In this document: one piece after another, positions 1 to 9,199 of the stretch
Layout: each line of letters opens with the position of its first letter
Numbering within the stretch: the stretch's first letter is position 1
Source: Prevotellaceae bacterium
Lineage (GTDB): Bacteria; Bacteroidota; Bacteroidia; Bacteroidales; Paludibacteraceae
DNA: 60,085 nt
Assembly (NCBI GenBank): GCA_020636695.1
Contig: JACJXJ010000006.1
Location: forward strand, 1 to 60,085
Direction: 5' to 3'
Position numbers and translations under genes: made by a program
Notes under the pieces: generated by a model
The model's database searches: none
Seen by the model: the letters and a program-made list of their open reading frames with translations, nothing else
What the model was told of the DNA's origin: nothing

Positions 1-686
1 CCGAACCTATTGCTGAAACTGAACCAGAAGTGGTGAAATATGAGACGCTTGCACCAACTCCAGTTGAAACGGCCTCGGTTGAGCGTCGTTATACACCTGT
101 GGCAACTGTTGAAGAATCAAAACCTATGTTGAATACCATTTCTTCTAATGCTTCCATGGTTCCAGAACCAAAAAAACGTAAACTGACTTGGTTGTGGGTG
201 ACACTTTTGGCTCTTCTGGTGTGTGGTAGTGGGTTCGCTGTGTACTATTTTTATGGAACGATGATTCAAACGTCAGTGATGAATTTGGTGGCAGAATGGC
301 AATCGGATAAACAACCCAAACAATCAACAGAGCCAGCTCAACAGGTTGAACAAAAGGCAGTTGTTGCTCCTGATTCCATTACAGAGGCTCCTGCTGTGGA
401 AACTTCTATATTTGACCAACCTCGTGAATATACTGAATTTATAGCTGAAGTTCGTGTCCCTGATGGCGGTCGTTTGACACTGATTTCTCAAAAATATTAT
501 GGAAATAAGGATTTTTGGGTATATATTTACGAAGCCAATAAAGAAAAAATTCAAAATCCTGATAAGGTAGAAGTTGGCATGTTGGTACGCATACCAAAAC
601 TAAATCCAGAATTAATCAATTTAGATAATCCTGAGACTTTAGTTTATGCTCGTAAGTTGCACGATCAATACGTTGGTATTAGATAA
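1..686 (+). CDS. Membrane-anchored LysM-domain protein, 5' end outside window
   Basis: The reading frame is open from base 3, so the gene begins before the window; the GTG at 30 is not a convincing start. The visible part has a polar N-terminal stretch rich in Glu, Pro and Thr, a Lys/Arg cluster (EPKKRKL), one membrane segment (WLWVTLLALLVCGSG, about residues 54-76 counted from base 30), a Gln/Glu/Ala-rich linker, and a C-terminal LysM-like module (about 138-190, with LTLISQKYYGNKDFWVYIYE and VGMLVRIP). The layout fits a cytoplasmic N-terminus with a periplasmic peptidoglycan-binding LysM. Some Bacteroidales proteins of this plan carry an N-terminal HU-like DNA-binding domain, but that part is not visible here. 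Confidence 0.75.
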   Translation, partial: EPIAETEPEVVKYETLAPTPVETASVERRYTPVATVEESKPMLNTISSNASMVPEPKKRKLTWLWVTLLALLVCGSGFAVYYFYGTMIQTSVMNLVAEWQSDKQPKQSTEPAQQVEQKAVVAPDSITEAPAVETSIFDQPREYTEFIAEVRVPDGGRLTLISQKYYGNKDFWVYIYEANKEKIQNPDKVEVGMLVRIPKLNPELINLDNPETLVYARKLHDQYVGIR

Positions 687-697
687 ATCTCGAACAT

Positions 698-719
698 ACC
701 AATGCTAATTAGCATTGGT
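698..719. repeat. Perfect 22-bp palindrome between LysM gene and TonB-dependent receptor
   Basis: ACCAATGCTAA is followed directly by its reverse complement TTAGCATTGGT, 12 bases after the LysM stop codon. No T-run follows, so it is not a typical intrinsic terminator. It could end the upstream transcript or bind a dimeric regulator of the receptor gene at 769. Confidence 0.5.
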
Positions 720-768
720 GTAATTGTGTGTATAAAGGACTGAATACAAATTTAATTATTCCACAATA

Positions 769-3156
769 ATGAAAAGAAAATTCGTATTAGTTATTTTAAC
801 AATGTTGTCCTTTTCACTAGTCGCTCAAAAAGGGGTGATTAAAGGTCGAGTGTATAATGCAAAAACCAATGAGCCTATTGAGTTTGCAAACATTCTTGTA
901 CAAGGAACTAGCATTGGTTCTACATCCGATTTGGATGGGAATTATATTTTTACAGGTATTGATCCTGGATTTGTTCGCTTGGTCGTGAGTTACATCGGTT
1001 TTCAAACTACAACATCAGATGAAATTCAGGTTCAAGGTAACCAAACGACTTTTGTTGACATTGCAGTCCCCGAAGATGCCTTGGTACTTGACGAAGTGGT
1101 GGTACGTCCAAATTTTAACTTGAAACGTATCGAAAGTCCAATTTCAGTTTTGTCTGTAGGTGTTCAGGAAATTGAAAAAAGTGCTGGTGCAAATCGCGAT
1201 GTGTCAAAAGTGGTGCAAGCTTTGCCTGGTGTGGGCGCAACTGACCCAAATCGCAATGATTTGATTGTACGTGGCGGTGGCCCTTCAGAAAACGTGTTTT
1301 ATCTTGATGGTGTCGAAATTCCTGTGATTAATCACTTTGCCACACAGGGTTCATCAGGCGGAGCTGTCGGTATTATTAATCCCGATTTCGTACGCGAGAT
1401 TAGTTTTTATACTGGCGCTTTTCCTGCAAATCGTACCAATGCGTTGAGTTCAGTGATGGAAATCCGTCAAAAGGACGGTAGTAAGGATCGTGTTCATGCT
1501 AAACTCTCAGTTGGCGCTTCCGATGCAGCCTTGACTGTGGATGGTCCGATTGGCAAAAAATCTACATTTATAGTATCTGCTCGTCAGTCGTATTTGCAGT
1601 TGCTCTTTCAAGCCATTGGTTTGCCTTTTCTTCCAACTTACAACGACTTCCAATTAAAATATAAATATGAAATAGATAAGAAAAATGAACTAACCTTCAT
1701 TGGTATTGGTGCTATTGATAATCTGGTATTAAATACCGAGTTACAACAAACGGGCACTGAAGCTCAAAAATATTTATTATCGTATTTACCTATTTACAAG
1801 CAATGGAATTATACCACAGGTGTGATTTATAAACATTTTGGTGACAATTTTATTGATCAATGGGTGTTGAGTCGCAATATGTTGCGTAATCAAAATTTCA
1901 AATTTCAGGATAACGACGAAACCAAACCCAAAACGTCTGATTATTTGTCGGATGAAGCTGAAAATAAATTACGCTTTGAGCGCGATTATCCCTATTTGCC
2001 AGTTAAATTAAAAATTGGAGCAGGTGTGCGTTATTCGCATTATACCAACGATACATATCGTAAAATTTTTATCAATAATGCACCTTACGAATTGCGTTAT
2101 AACACAGAGCTAAATCTTTTTGGTTATCAACTGTTTGGTCAGGTTTCTGATGAATATTTTGACGATCAACTGAAACTTTCGTTTGGTATTAGCACTATTG
2201 GTAATAATTTTAATAAAAACATGAGCAATCCGCTTAATCAATTATCGCCTCGTTTTTCAGCATCGTATGCTATTAGCGATAAATGGGATTTGAATGCTAA
2301 TGTTGGTCGTTATGCATCACAACCTGCCTATACAACCTTGGGCTATCGTAATACCGCTGGCGATTATGTGAATAAAACCGAGAACTTAAAATACATTATT
2401 TCCTATCATGGGATTTTAGGTTTTGAATATCGTCCTATGGAATCGATGCGATTGTCGGTTGAAGGGTTTTACAAATACTACAACAACTATCCCTTGTCAG
2501 TGCTTGATGGATTGAGCATTGCTAGTAAAGGAGCTGATTATGGTCAAGTGGGCGATGAAGAAATAGTGTCAACGGGTAAAGGTCGTGCTTATGGTGTGGA
2601 ATTTTTATTTAAATTGATTGAATTTAAAAATATCAATGTAACCACGACATACACTTTCTTCCGTAGTGAATTTACCGATAAAAATGATATTTATCGTCCT
2701 TCAGCGTGGGATACCCGCCATATGGTCAATTTGATAGCTAGTTATAAATTGCCTAAAAATTGGAATATTGCAGCGCGCTGGCGTTATGTCGGTGGCGCCC
2801 CTTATACGCCTATTGACATGGATAAATCTTCGCTTATTGCGGCTTGGGATATTACTAATCAGCCTTATCTTGATTTCTCGAATTACAATGCTAATCGTTT
2901 AGGTGATACGCATCAATTGGATATTAGAATTGATAAGGAATTTTATTTCAAGAAATGGGTGTTGAACGTGTACGCCGATGTGCAAAATGCGTATGTGTTT
3001 AAATCGGCAGGTGCTCCAATTTATACTAATAAAGATAAAATTACAGGACAACCAATGATTGATCCTAATGATAATACTCGCTATATTTTACGCGAAGTTG
3101 AAGATAATTTTAGCGGTGTATTATTACCTACTATTGGTTTGATAGTCAAAATATAA
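769..3156 (+). CDS. TonB-dependent outer-membrane receptor with carboxypeptidase-regulatory-like N-terminal domain
   Basis: This is an outer-membrane beta-barrel of 795 residues that imports a ligand using TonB energy; the ligand cannot be told from sequence. The signal peptide ends near VAQKG (residues 18-22). A carboxypeptidase-regulatory-like beta-sandwich follows (about 22-108, GVIKGRVYNAKTNEPIEFAN and later SDLDGNYIF), typical of Bacteroidota receptors. The plug spans about 120-235 (QALPGVGATDPNRNDLIVRG, ENVFYLDGVEIP). The rest is strand-rich barrel with the usual C-terminal aromatic-hydrophobic end. It is too short for a SusC protein and no SusD partner follows. The neighbour at 3199 begins 42 bases downstream and is probably co-transcribed. 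ExbB/ExbD/TonB are encoded at 16.3-18.2 kb. Confidence 0.9.
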   Translation: MKRKFVLVILTMLSFSLVAQKGVIKGRVYNAKTNEPIEFANILVQGTSIGSTSDLDGNYIFTGIDPGFVRLVVSYIGFQTTTSDEIQVQGNQTTFVDIAVPEDALVLDEVVVRPNFNLKRIESPISVLSVGVQEIEKSAGANRDVSKVVQALPGVGATDPNRNDLIVRGGGPSENVFYLDGVEIPVINHFATQGSSGGAVGIINPDFVREISFYTGAFPANRTNALSSVMEIRQKDGSKDRVHAKLSVGASDAALTVDGPIGKKSTFIVSARQSYLQLLFQAIGLPFLPTYNDFQLKYKYEIDKKNELTFIGIGAIDNLVLNTELQQTGTEAQKYLLSYLPIYKQWNYTTGVIYKHFGDNFIDQWVLSRNMLRNQNFKFQDNDETKPKTSDYLSDEAENKLRFERDYPYLPVKLKIGAGVRYSHYTNDTYRKIFINNAPYELRYNTELNLFGYQLFGQVSDEYFDDQLKLSFGISTIGNNFNKNMSNPLNQLSPRFSASYAISDKWDLNANVGRYASQPAYTTLGYRNTAGDYVNKTENLKYIISYHGILGFEYRPMESMRLSVEGFYKYYNNYPLSVLDGLSIASKGADYGQVGDEEIVSTGKGRAYGVEFLFKLIEFKNINVTTTYTFFRSEFTDKNDIYRPSAWDTRHMVNLIASYKLPKNWNIAARWRYVGGAPYTPIDMDKSSLIAAWDITNQPYLDFSNYNANRLGDTHQLDIRIDKEFYFKKWVLNVYADVQNAYVFKSAGAPIYTNKDKITGQPMIDPNDNTRYILREVEDNFSGVLLPTIGLIVKI

Positions 3157-3198
3157 GGTTGTATAACTCATCGTAAACCACTGAAAAGACTAACGATT

Positions 3199-3930
3199 AT
3201 GAAAAGTAGAATAGTTTTAATAATAATGATAGTTTTGTCGTTACAAGTTTCGGCAAAAAAGATAAAAGAAGAACCTCCTGTACGTGTACAATATGGTGTG
3301 GAGAATGCAGGAACCAAGCTTGAAATTAGTTTCGAAAAAGGGAAAGAGTATAACCATCCACTTTTTGCTATTTGGTTGGCTGATGAAAAAGGAAACTATA
3401 TTCAAACCTTGTATGTATCACAAAGTATAGGTAAGGGCGTTTTTTTGCGTGGCAGTCGTAAAACTGGTCAGTGGATGCCTGGCGAAATTCAACGTCCTGC
3501 TGCTTTACCTTACTGGGCGCATCAGCGCGCTGTACTTAACGAAAAAGGTGACGTATTGCCTACACCAAAATCGCCAGTTGTAGATGCTTACACGGGAGCT
3601 ACACCAAAGAATTCTTTTGTTTTGGAAGTCAAGACAGAACAAATTTTGCGTGGTAAGTATAAAGTTATGTTTGAGATTAACCAATCGTGGGACTGGAATG
3701 AATTCTGGTTCAATGCTAAATATCCAGATGATAAGGAATATAAAACTTCAAGTCAGCCAGCGTTGGTGTATTGTGCGGATATTGAAAGTGGTAATTTGCA
3801 ACCAACTGCTTTTAAAGCTATTGGACATAGCCATTACGCAGGTAAAGATGGCAGCCTGACTCCCGACTTGAGCACGCTTACCACGGCACTTAAGATAGCA
3901 AATAAAATTTCGGTAAGAATTGTTGAATAA
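3199..3930 (+). CDS. Secreted DUF2271-like protein
   Basis: This protein of 243 residues has a signal peptide (residues 1-19, ending LQVSA). The segment around 45-75 (HPLFAIWLADEKGNYIQTLY), the WMPGEI and VDAYTGATPKNSF stretches and the later GKYKVMFEINQSWDWNEFW resemble DUF2271 periplasmic proteins, which often sit near PepSY and flavin-transfer genes. I recognise the family only loosely and cannot give a reaction. It probably shares a transcript with the receptor at 769, so a role in handling the imported ligand or a linked redox step is possible. An intrinsic terminator follows at 3951. Confidence 0.6.
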   Translation: MKSRIVLIIMIVLSLQVSAKKIKEEPPVRVQYGVENAGTKLEISFEKGKEYNHPLFAIWLADEKGNYIQTLYVSQSIGKGVFLRGSRKTGQWMPGEIQRPAALPYWAHQRAVLNEKGDVLPTPKSPVVDAYTGATPKNSFVLEVKTEQILRGKYKVMFEINQSWDWNEFWFNAKYPDDKEYKTSSQPALVYCADIESGNLQPTAFKAIGHSHYAGKDGSLTPDLSTLTTALKIANKISVRIVE

Positions 3931-3950
3931 TATTGACAGTCGTAAACAGT

Positions 3951-3989
3951 AAAGCAGAAAACGGATATCCCTTTCCTGCTTTATTTTTG
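3951..3989 (+). terminator. Intrinsic terminator after the DUF2271-like gene
   Basis: AAAGCAG (3951-3957) pairs with CTGCTTT (3976-3982) and is followed by ATTTTTG. The loop is long (18 nt). Confidence 0.6.
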
Positions 3990-4123
3990 TAGTTATCAGG
4001 GTGTCGCAACTAATTACTTTCACGAGGTATATTGCCTATTTATAACGTGTTGTATAAAATAGTTGTTTTTTAGTTTCGATAAAAGTGTTATTTTTTAAAA
4101 TTAGGCTTCCTTATTTTCGTTGA

Positions 4124-4200
4124 TTTTATGTTAAAGATGTGTAAAACTGCTTTTTTTAACGCATTTAAACGTTTAATTTTAACATAAAAGATTATTTTTG
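4124..4200 (+). promoter_or_regulatory. Probable moxR-bat promoter with a 12-bp inverted repeat
   Basis: TATTTTTG at 4193-4200 matches the Bacteroidota -7 box TAnnTTTG and lies 40 bases before the moxR ATG. TTTTATGTTAAA (4124-4135) and TTTAACATAAAA (4178-4189) are perfect reverse complements 42 nt apart, and the second arm ends 3 bases before the -7 box. A regulator site is possible, but the repeat is pure A/T-rich DNA. Confidence 0.45.
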
Positions 4201-4240
4201 CAATTGAATTTATATAAAACACATATAATTATTTATCATC

Positions 4241-5236
4241 ATGAATCAAGTTATTGATATCCGAGAATTGAACGAACGTATTGAACGTCAAAGTGCTTTT
4301 GTTGATGCGTTAGTAATGGGTATGAACCAAACTATTGTTGGTCAGAAACATTTAGTGGAGTCGTTGCTCATTGGCTTATTGTCCGATGGTCATATTTTGC
4401 TCGAAGGTGTTCCTGGCTTGGCAAAAACATTAGCCATTAAAACATTGTCGCAATTGATTGATGCGGATTTTAGCCGTATTCAGTTTACTCCCGATTTATT
4501 GCCTGCCGATGTTCTTGGTACATTAATTTACAGTCAGAAAAAAGAAGAATTCTCTATTAAAAAAGGACCTATTTTTGCCAATTTTATCTTGGCTGATGAG
4601 ATAAATCGTGCTCCAGCTAAAGTACAAAGTGCTTTATTGGAAGCCATGCAAGAGCGTCAGGTTACTATTGGTGAAGAAACCTTTGCTTTGCCAGCTCCAT
4701 TCTTAGTAATGGCCACTCAAAATCCTATTGAGCAAGAAGGAACTTATCCGTTGCCAGAAGCACAGGTCGACCGTTTTATGTTGAAAGTGGTGGTAAATTA
4801 TCCTCAAAAAGAAGAAGAAAAATTAATTCTTCGTCAGAATATTGCTGAAGCCAAACCAGTATCAAAGCCAATTTTGAAATTGCAAGACATTTTAGATGCT
4901 CGTAAAGTGGTTCGTGAGGTTTACATGGACGAAAAAATTGAACGTTATATTATTGATATTGTTTTTGCTACACGTGCTCCTGAAGATTATGGCTTGAAAT
5001 CATTGAAAAGTATGATTTCATTTGGTGGCTCGCCTCGTGCGTCTATCAATTTAGCATTAGCTGCTCGTGCTTACGCCTTTATCAAACGTCGCGGTTATGT
5101 TATCCCAGAGGATGTTCGTGCTGTGGCTTACGACGTTTTGCGCCATCGTATTGGTTTAAGTTATGAGGCTGAAGCGAACAATTTAACTTCAGAAGAAATT
5201 ATCAATGAAATATTGAATGCGGTTGAAGTGCCTTAA
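4241..5236 (+). CDS. moxR: MoxR family AAA+ ATPase
   Basis: This cytoplasmic AAA+ chaperone-like ATPase has 331 residues, the usual length for the family. Walker A is GVPGLAKT (56-63), Walker B is ILADE (116-120), and the sensor region is FLVMATQNPIEQEGTYPLPE. MoxR proteins act with von Willebrand A proteins encoded beside them, inserting metals or remodelling complexes. Here it opens a run of DUF58, BatD-like and batA-E genes, the standard Bacteroidales aerotolerance operon. It is the first gene after a promoter-like box, so it probably leads the transcript. Confidence 0.95.
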   Translation: MNQVIDIRELNERIERQSAFVDALVMGMNQTIVGQKHLVESLLIGLLSDGHILLEGVPGLAKTLAIKTLSQLIDADFSRIQFTPDLLPADVLGTLIYSQKKEEFSIKKGPIFANFILADEINRAPAKVQSALLEAMQERQVTIGEETFALPAPFLVMATQNPIEQEGTYPLPEAQVDRFMLKVVVNYPQKEEEKLILRQNIAEAKPVSKPILKLQDILDARKVVREVYMDEKIERYIIDIVFATRAPEDYGLKSLKSMISFGGSPRASINLALAARAYAFIKRRGYVIPEDVRAVAYDVLRHRIGLSYEAEANNLTSEEIINEILNAVEVP

Positions 5237-5301
5237 CATACTGTTTGGGAAAAGAGAGTAAGTAACTTTAAGTGTATTAACAACATTAACAGATAACTGT
5301 T

Positions 5302-6180
5302 TTGGAAACCAGCGAATTATTACAAAAAGTCCGTCGTATCGAGATAAAAACCCGTGGTTTATCGCGCAATATTTTTGCCGGTGAATATCATTCGGCGTTT
5401 AAAGGTCGCGGTATGACCTTCGCTGAAGTTCGCGAATATCAATATGGCGACGATGTGCGCAGTATTGATTGGAATGTGACGGCTCGCTTTCAACATCCGT
5501 ATGTCAAAGTGTTTGAAGAAGAACGTGAAATGACCGTGATGTTATTGATTGACGTTTCGGCTAGTCATGATTTTGGTTCTGGTAATTTGTATAAACGCGA
5601 TGTCATGACCGAATTGGCAGCCACTTTGGCTTTTTCTGCCATTCAAAATAACGATAAAATTGGTGTGATTTTCTTCTCCGATAAAATTGAAAAGTTTATT
5701 CCTCCTCAAAAAGGGCGTAAACATATTCTGTACATTATTCGGGAGTTGATTGATTTTAAACCTGAAAGTAATAAAACTGATATAGCGTTGGCTTTGAAGT
5801 ATTTTACCAATATCATCAAAAAACGTTGTACGGCCTTTTTGATTTCCGATTTGATGGATTCAAAATCATTTGAGGATGAGTTGGTTATAGCCAATCGTAA
5901 ACATGATGTTATTGCATTGCGTGTGTATGATAAACGCGAAACGGAATTACCTCCAGTTGGTTTGATGAAGGTAAAAGATGCTGAAACAGGCGAACGTATG
6001 TGGATTGATACGGATGATCGTCGCTGGCGTATGTCATATAAAAATTTATGGGACGAAAGCCGCTTGAAATTACAACACTTGTTTATGAAAGCTGGTGTCG
6101 ACACCATCTCAATTGATGTTAGTGAGGACGATTATATTAAGGCGTTGATTGGATTATTTAAACAAAGAGGAAAGTCGTAA
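5302..6180 (+). CDS. DUF58 domain protein (von Willebrand A-like) of the bat operon
   Basis: This protein of 292 residues starts at a TTG, the only reasonable start in frame (ETSELLQKVRRIEIKT). The DUF58 signature lies in GDDVRSIDWNVTARF and YVKVFEEEREM (about 48-76), followed by a VWA-like segment (LLIDVSASHDFGSG). DUF58 proteins are usual partners of MoxR ATPases. There is no signal peptide or membrane segment, so it is cytoplasmic. The next gene begins one base after its stop codon. Confidence 0.9.
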   Translation: METSELLQKVRRIEIKTRGLSRNIFAGEYHSAFKGRGMTFAEVREYQYGDDVRSIDWNVTARFQHPYVKVFEEEREMTVMLLIDVSASHDFGSGNLYKRDVMTELAATLAFSAIQNNDKIGVIFFSDKIEKFIPPQKGRKHILYIIRELIDFKPESNKTDIALALKYFTNIIKKRCTAFLISDLMDSKSFEDELVIANRKHDVIALRVYDKRETELPPVGLMKVKDAETGERMWIDTDDRRWRMSYKNLWDESRLKLQHLFMKAGVDTISIDVSEDDYIKALIGLFKQRGKS

Positions 6181-6181
6181 T

Positions 6182-7150
6182 ATGAATTTCAAAAAGTTTA
6201 TTACAGTTTGCATGGTTCTAGTGTTGGCATTTCCTATGTTAGCACAAACGTTTTCGGTGTCAGCTGTTATCGATTCTACGGTTTTATATGTAGGCGAGCA
6301 AACCAAAATCACATTTGAGTGGTCGCAACCTAAAAAAGCTAAAGTACAGGCGCCTCTATTTTCTGACACCATTGTATCGGGACTTGAAATTGTAGAGCGT
6401 TTACCTATTGACACCGCCGCGAATGGAGAAATTGATTTGCTTATCAAGCAAAGTTATTTGGTTACCAGTTTCGACTCGGCGTTGTTGTTTATTCCACCAC
6501 AGCCATTTATTTTGGCGAATGATACACAGTATACCAACCCGTTATCGTTAAAAGTTGTTTCTATTCCTGTTGATACAACTCAAAAAGCTATTGCCGATAT
6601 CAAACCAGTGTACAAACCACCTTTCAATTGGCCTTTGTTTTGGCAAATTGTGTGGATTCAATTGTTGGTGATTGCAGTGGCTGTTTTGGGCATTTGGTTG
6701 TATCGCCGTTATAAAAAACAGCACGTAGCGAAAAATGAAGAAGTAGAAATGCAAGATACACGTCCAGCTTATGAAATCGCCTTAGAGCGTTTGAATGCCA
6801 TTCGCCAAGAGAAATTATGGCAAAAAGGTCGTCCCAAAGATTATCATACAGCATTGACCGATGTTTTGCGCGATTATATTCGTCGTCGTTTCGAAATTAA
6901 TGCTACCGAACAAACGTCAGCTGAAGTATTGCAAGCCATTCAACCTTGTTTAAAGGAACAAAAAGAATCGTTTGTGTTGTTACAAAATATATTACAGCTA
7001 GCCGATTTGGTCAAATTTGCTAAATATCATCCGTTGATAGAGGAAGATGAAAAAAGTTTGTCGCGTGCTTATAGTTTTGTGGAAAATACCAAACAAGTGG
7101 TGGAGGAAACCCCTACAACAGATGACGATGTAACTAATCAACAAGCTTAA
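6182..7150 (+). CDS. BatD-like membrane protein of the bat operon
   Basis: The start is ATG 6182, one base after the DUF58 stop, because this gives a clean signal peptide (FKKFITVCMVLVLAFPMLAQ). The protein has 322 residues: a periplasmic beta-rich domain resembling the N-terminus of BatD (about 22-150), one membrane helix (about 158-180, WQIVWIQLLVIAVAVLGIWL) and a cytoplasmic tail with a DYHTALTDVLRDYIRRRF segment similar to the BatD C-terminal region. It occupies the usual slot between DUF58 and batA. Its molecular role is unknown. Confidence 0.75.
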   Translation: MNFKKFITVCMVLVLAFPMLAQTFSVSAVIDSTVLYVGEQTKITFEWSQPKKAKVQAPLFSDTIVSGLEIVERLPIDTAANGEIDLLIKQSYLVTSFDSALLFIPPQPFILANDTQYTNPLSLKVVSIPVDTTQKAIADIKPVYKPPFNWPLFWQIVWIQLLVIAVAVLGIWLYRRYKKQHVAKNEEVEMQDTRPAYEIALERLNAIRQEKLWQKGRPKDYHTALTDVLRDYIRRRFEINATEQTSAEVLQAIQPCLKEQKESFVLLQNILQLADLVKFAKYHPLIEEDEKSLSRAYSFVENTKQVVEETPTTDDDVTNQQA

Positions 7151-7157
7151 TTGAGTT

Positions 7158-8141
7158 ATGAAATTTAATAATCCTGAATATTTATGGTTGCTCTTGATTT
7201 TGATACCCATTATTTTGTGGTACATCTTCAAACAGTTTCAGTCGGATGCAAGTATACAGATTTCGACTACTGAACCATTCTCAAAAATGCCTAGAAGCCG
7301 TAAGCATTACTTTTTTTATGTATTATTTGTGTTGCGTGTTTTGGTTATTACATTGCTGATTTTGGTGTTGGCGCGCCCTCAATTGAGTAATCATTTTCAA
7401 ACAGAAACGACTGAAGGTATTGATATAATGTTGTCTTTGGATATTTCTGGAACCATGTTAGCAGAAGATCTACGTCCTAATCGTTTGGAGGCGGCCAAAA
7501 ATGTGGCAACGGAATTTGTTTCAGGTCGTCCTAATGATAATATTGGCTTGGTGGTTTTTGCGGGTGAAAGTTTTACCCAATGTCCACTCACGAATGATCA
7601 TAGTGTGTTGATTAATTTATTTCAAGGTGTCCAATATGGAATGATTGAGGATGGAACTGCTATTGGACTTGGATTAGCAAATGCAGTTAGTCGTATTAAA
7701 GATAGCGAAGCCAAATCTAAAGTTATCATTTTATTGACCGATGGATCTAATAATGCTGGTGATGTGGCACCAATGACAGCTGCCGAGATTGCTCAATCGT
7801 TTGGAATTCGTGTTTATACCATTGGTGTAGGCACGCGTGGAGTGGCGCCTTATCCTGTACAAACGCCTGTTGGTATCCGTTATCAGGATTTGCCCGTTGA
7901 TATTGACGAAGATATGTTACGGCAAGTGGCAGAGTTGACTGGTGGCGCATATTTCCGGGCTACCGATAATAATAAATTGAAATCGATATATCAAGAAATT
8001 GATCAATTAGAGAAAACCAAATTGCGTGTTCGTCAATATAGTAAAAAGAATGAGGAATATATGCCATTTTTATTGGCAGCTTTCTTGTTATTAATTGTTG
8101 AAATTGTTTTGCGTCATACGGTTTTGCGCCGATTACCTTGA
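7158..8141 (+). CDS. batA: BatA, VWA-domain inner-membrane protein
   Basis: This 327-residue protein has two N-terminal membrane helices (about 8-24 and 52-72), a periplasmic von Willebrand A domain and a C-terminal helix (about 307-325). The metal-ion-dependent adhesion site reads LDISGTM (D95, S97, T99), with a conserved LLTDGSNNAG further on. Bat proteins of Bacteroidales are linked to aerotolerance and envelope stress. BatA and BatB are adjacent paralogues and probably form a complex with the TPR proteins BatC and BatE. Confidence 0.92.
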   Translation: MKFNNPEYLWLLLILIPIILWYIFKQFQSDASIQISTTEPFSKMPRSRKHYFFYVLFVLRVLVITLLILVLARPQLSNHFQTETTEGIDIMLSLDISGTMLAEDLRPNRLEAAKNVATEFVSGRPNDNIGLVVFAGESFTQCPLTNDHSVLINLFQGVQYGMIEDGTAIGLGLANAVSRIKDSEAKSKVIILLTDGSNNAGDVAPMTAAEIAQSFGIRVYTIGVGTRGVAPYPVQTPVGIRYQDLPVDIDEDMLRQVAELTGGAYFRATDNNKLKSIYQEIDQLEKTKLRVRQYSKKNEEYMPFLLAAFLLLIVEIVLRHTVLRRLP

Positions 8142-8174
8142 TATTTAATTTGTTGTTCTTATATAATAAGCTAT

Positions 8175-9197
8175 ATGTTTCGTTTTGCTAACCCCTATTT
8201 TTTGTATTTCCTGATAGTCGTTCCCATATTGGTAGCGATGTTTGTATATGTCACCTATCAGCAAAAAATACGTTTGCGTGAATTTGGGAATCCTGATTTA
8301 TTGAAACGATTGATGCCTAATGTCTCCATTATGCGTCCTCAATTGAAGTTTTACACGCTTATGGTAGTTCTGGTTTTGATGATTGTGGCGTTGGCTCGTC
8401 CTCAATTTGGCTCGAAGCTTCAAACTGCCAAAAAACAAGGCGTAGAAGCCATGATTGTGTTGGATGTATCCAATTCTATGATGGCGCAAGATATACAACC
8501 TAATCGTTTAGAGCGTTCTAAATTGATTCTTTCAAAATTGATTGATGATATGGTGGACGATAAAATTGGTTTGATTGTATTTGCTGGCGATGCATTTGTG
8601 CAGTTACCAATAACCAGCGACAATGTGTCTGCCAAGATGTTTTTGTCATCTATAAATCCAAATTTAGTACCACGTCAAGGAACAGCTATTGGAACGGCTA
8701 TTGATTTAGCTATTAGATCGTTTGGTCCGAATGAATCGGAAGCGGGGCGTACAATTATTGTAATAACTGATGGCGAAAATCACGAAGATGATGCCGTTGG
8801 GGCGGCTAAATTGGCTCAAGAAAAAGGAATTACGGTGCATGTCGTTGGTATGGGAACGCCAGAAGGTACACCAATTCCTGTGGGAGGAACTATGAGCTTT
8901 CGTAAAGATAAAGATGGCAATGTGGTAGTCACAAAATTGAATGAAAATATGTGCCGGCAAATAGCTGAAGCTGGATCTGGCATTTATGTACGTGCTGACA
9001 ATACCAATACCGCGTTGAAAGCGATGCTGGGACAAATAAATGAGATGCAAAAAGGCAATTTAGAGACAAAATCGTATGCCGAATATGATGAAAAGTTTTT
9101 TATCTTCGTTTGGATAGCGTTGTTTTTGCTTGTCATCGAATTTTATATGTTTAATCGTCAGAATAAAGCATTGAATAAAATTAAATGGTTCGATTAA
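8175..9197 (+). CDS. batB: BatB, VWA-domain inner-membrane protein
   Basis: A paralogue of BatA with 340 residues and the same plan: helices at about 9-28 and 60-76, a VWA domain with MIDAS residues in LDVSNSM (D97, S99, S101) and IVITDGENHEDD, and a final helix before the C-terminus (FIFVWIALFLLVIEFYMF). It stops 2 bases before the batC start, which suggests translational coupling. Confidence 0.92.
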   Translation: MFRFANPYFLYFLIVVPILVAMFVYVTYQQKIRLREFGNPDLLKRLMPNVSIMRPQLKFYTLMVVLVLMIVALARPQFGSKLQTAKKQGVEAMIVLDVSNSMMAQDIQPNRLERSKLILSKLIDDMVDDKIGLIVFAGDAFVQLPITSDNVSAKMFLSSINPNLVPRQGTAIGTAIDLAIRSFGPNESEAGRTIIVITDGENHEDDAVGAAKLAQEKGITVHVVGMGTPEGTPIPVGGTMSFRKDKDGNVVVTKLNENMCRQIAEAGSGIYVRADNTNTALKAMLGQINEMQKGNLETKSYAEYDEKFFIFVWIALFLLVIEFYMFNRQNKALNKIKWFD

Positions 9198-9199
9198 CT

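Larger units (their letters stand above)
3931..4240. other. Gene-free interval upstream of moxR
   Basis: No convincing coding sequence is present. The interval holds the terminator of the preceding gene (3951-3989), a very AT-rich stretch, a 12-bp inverted repeat (4124-4135 and 4178-4189) and a -7 promoter box (4193-4200) for moxR. Confidence 0.7.
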
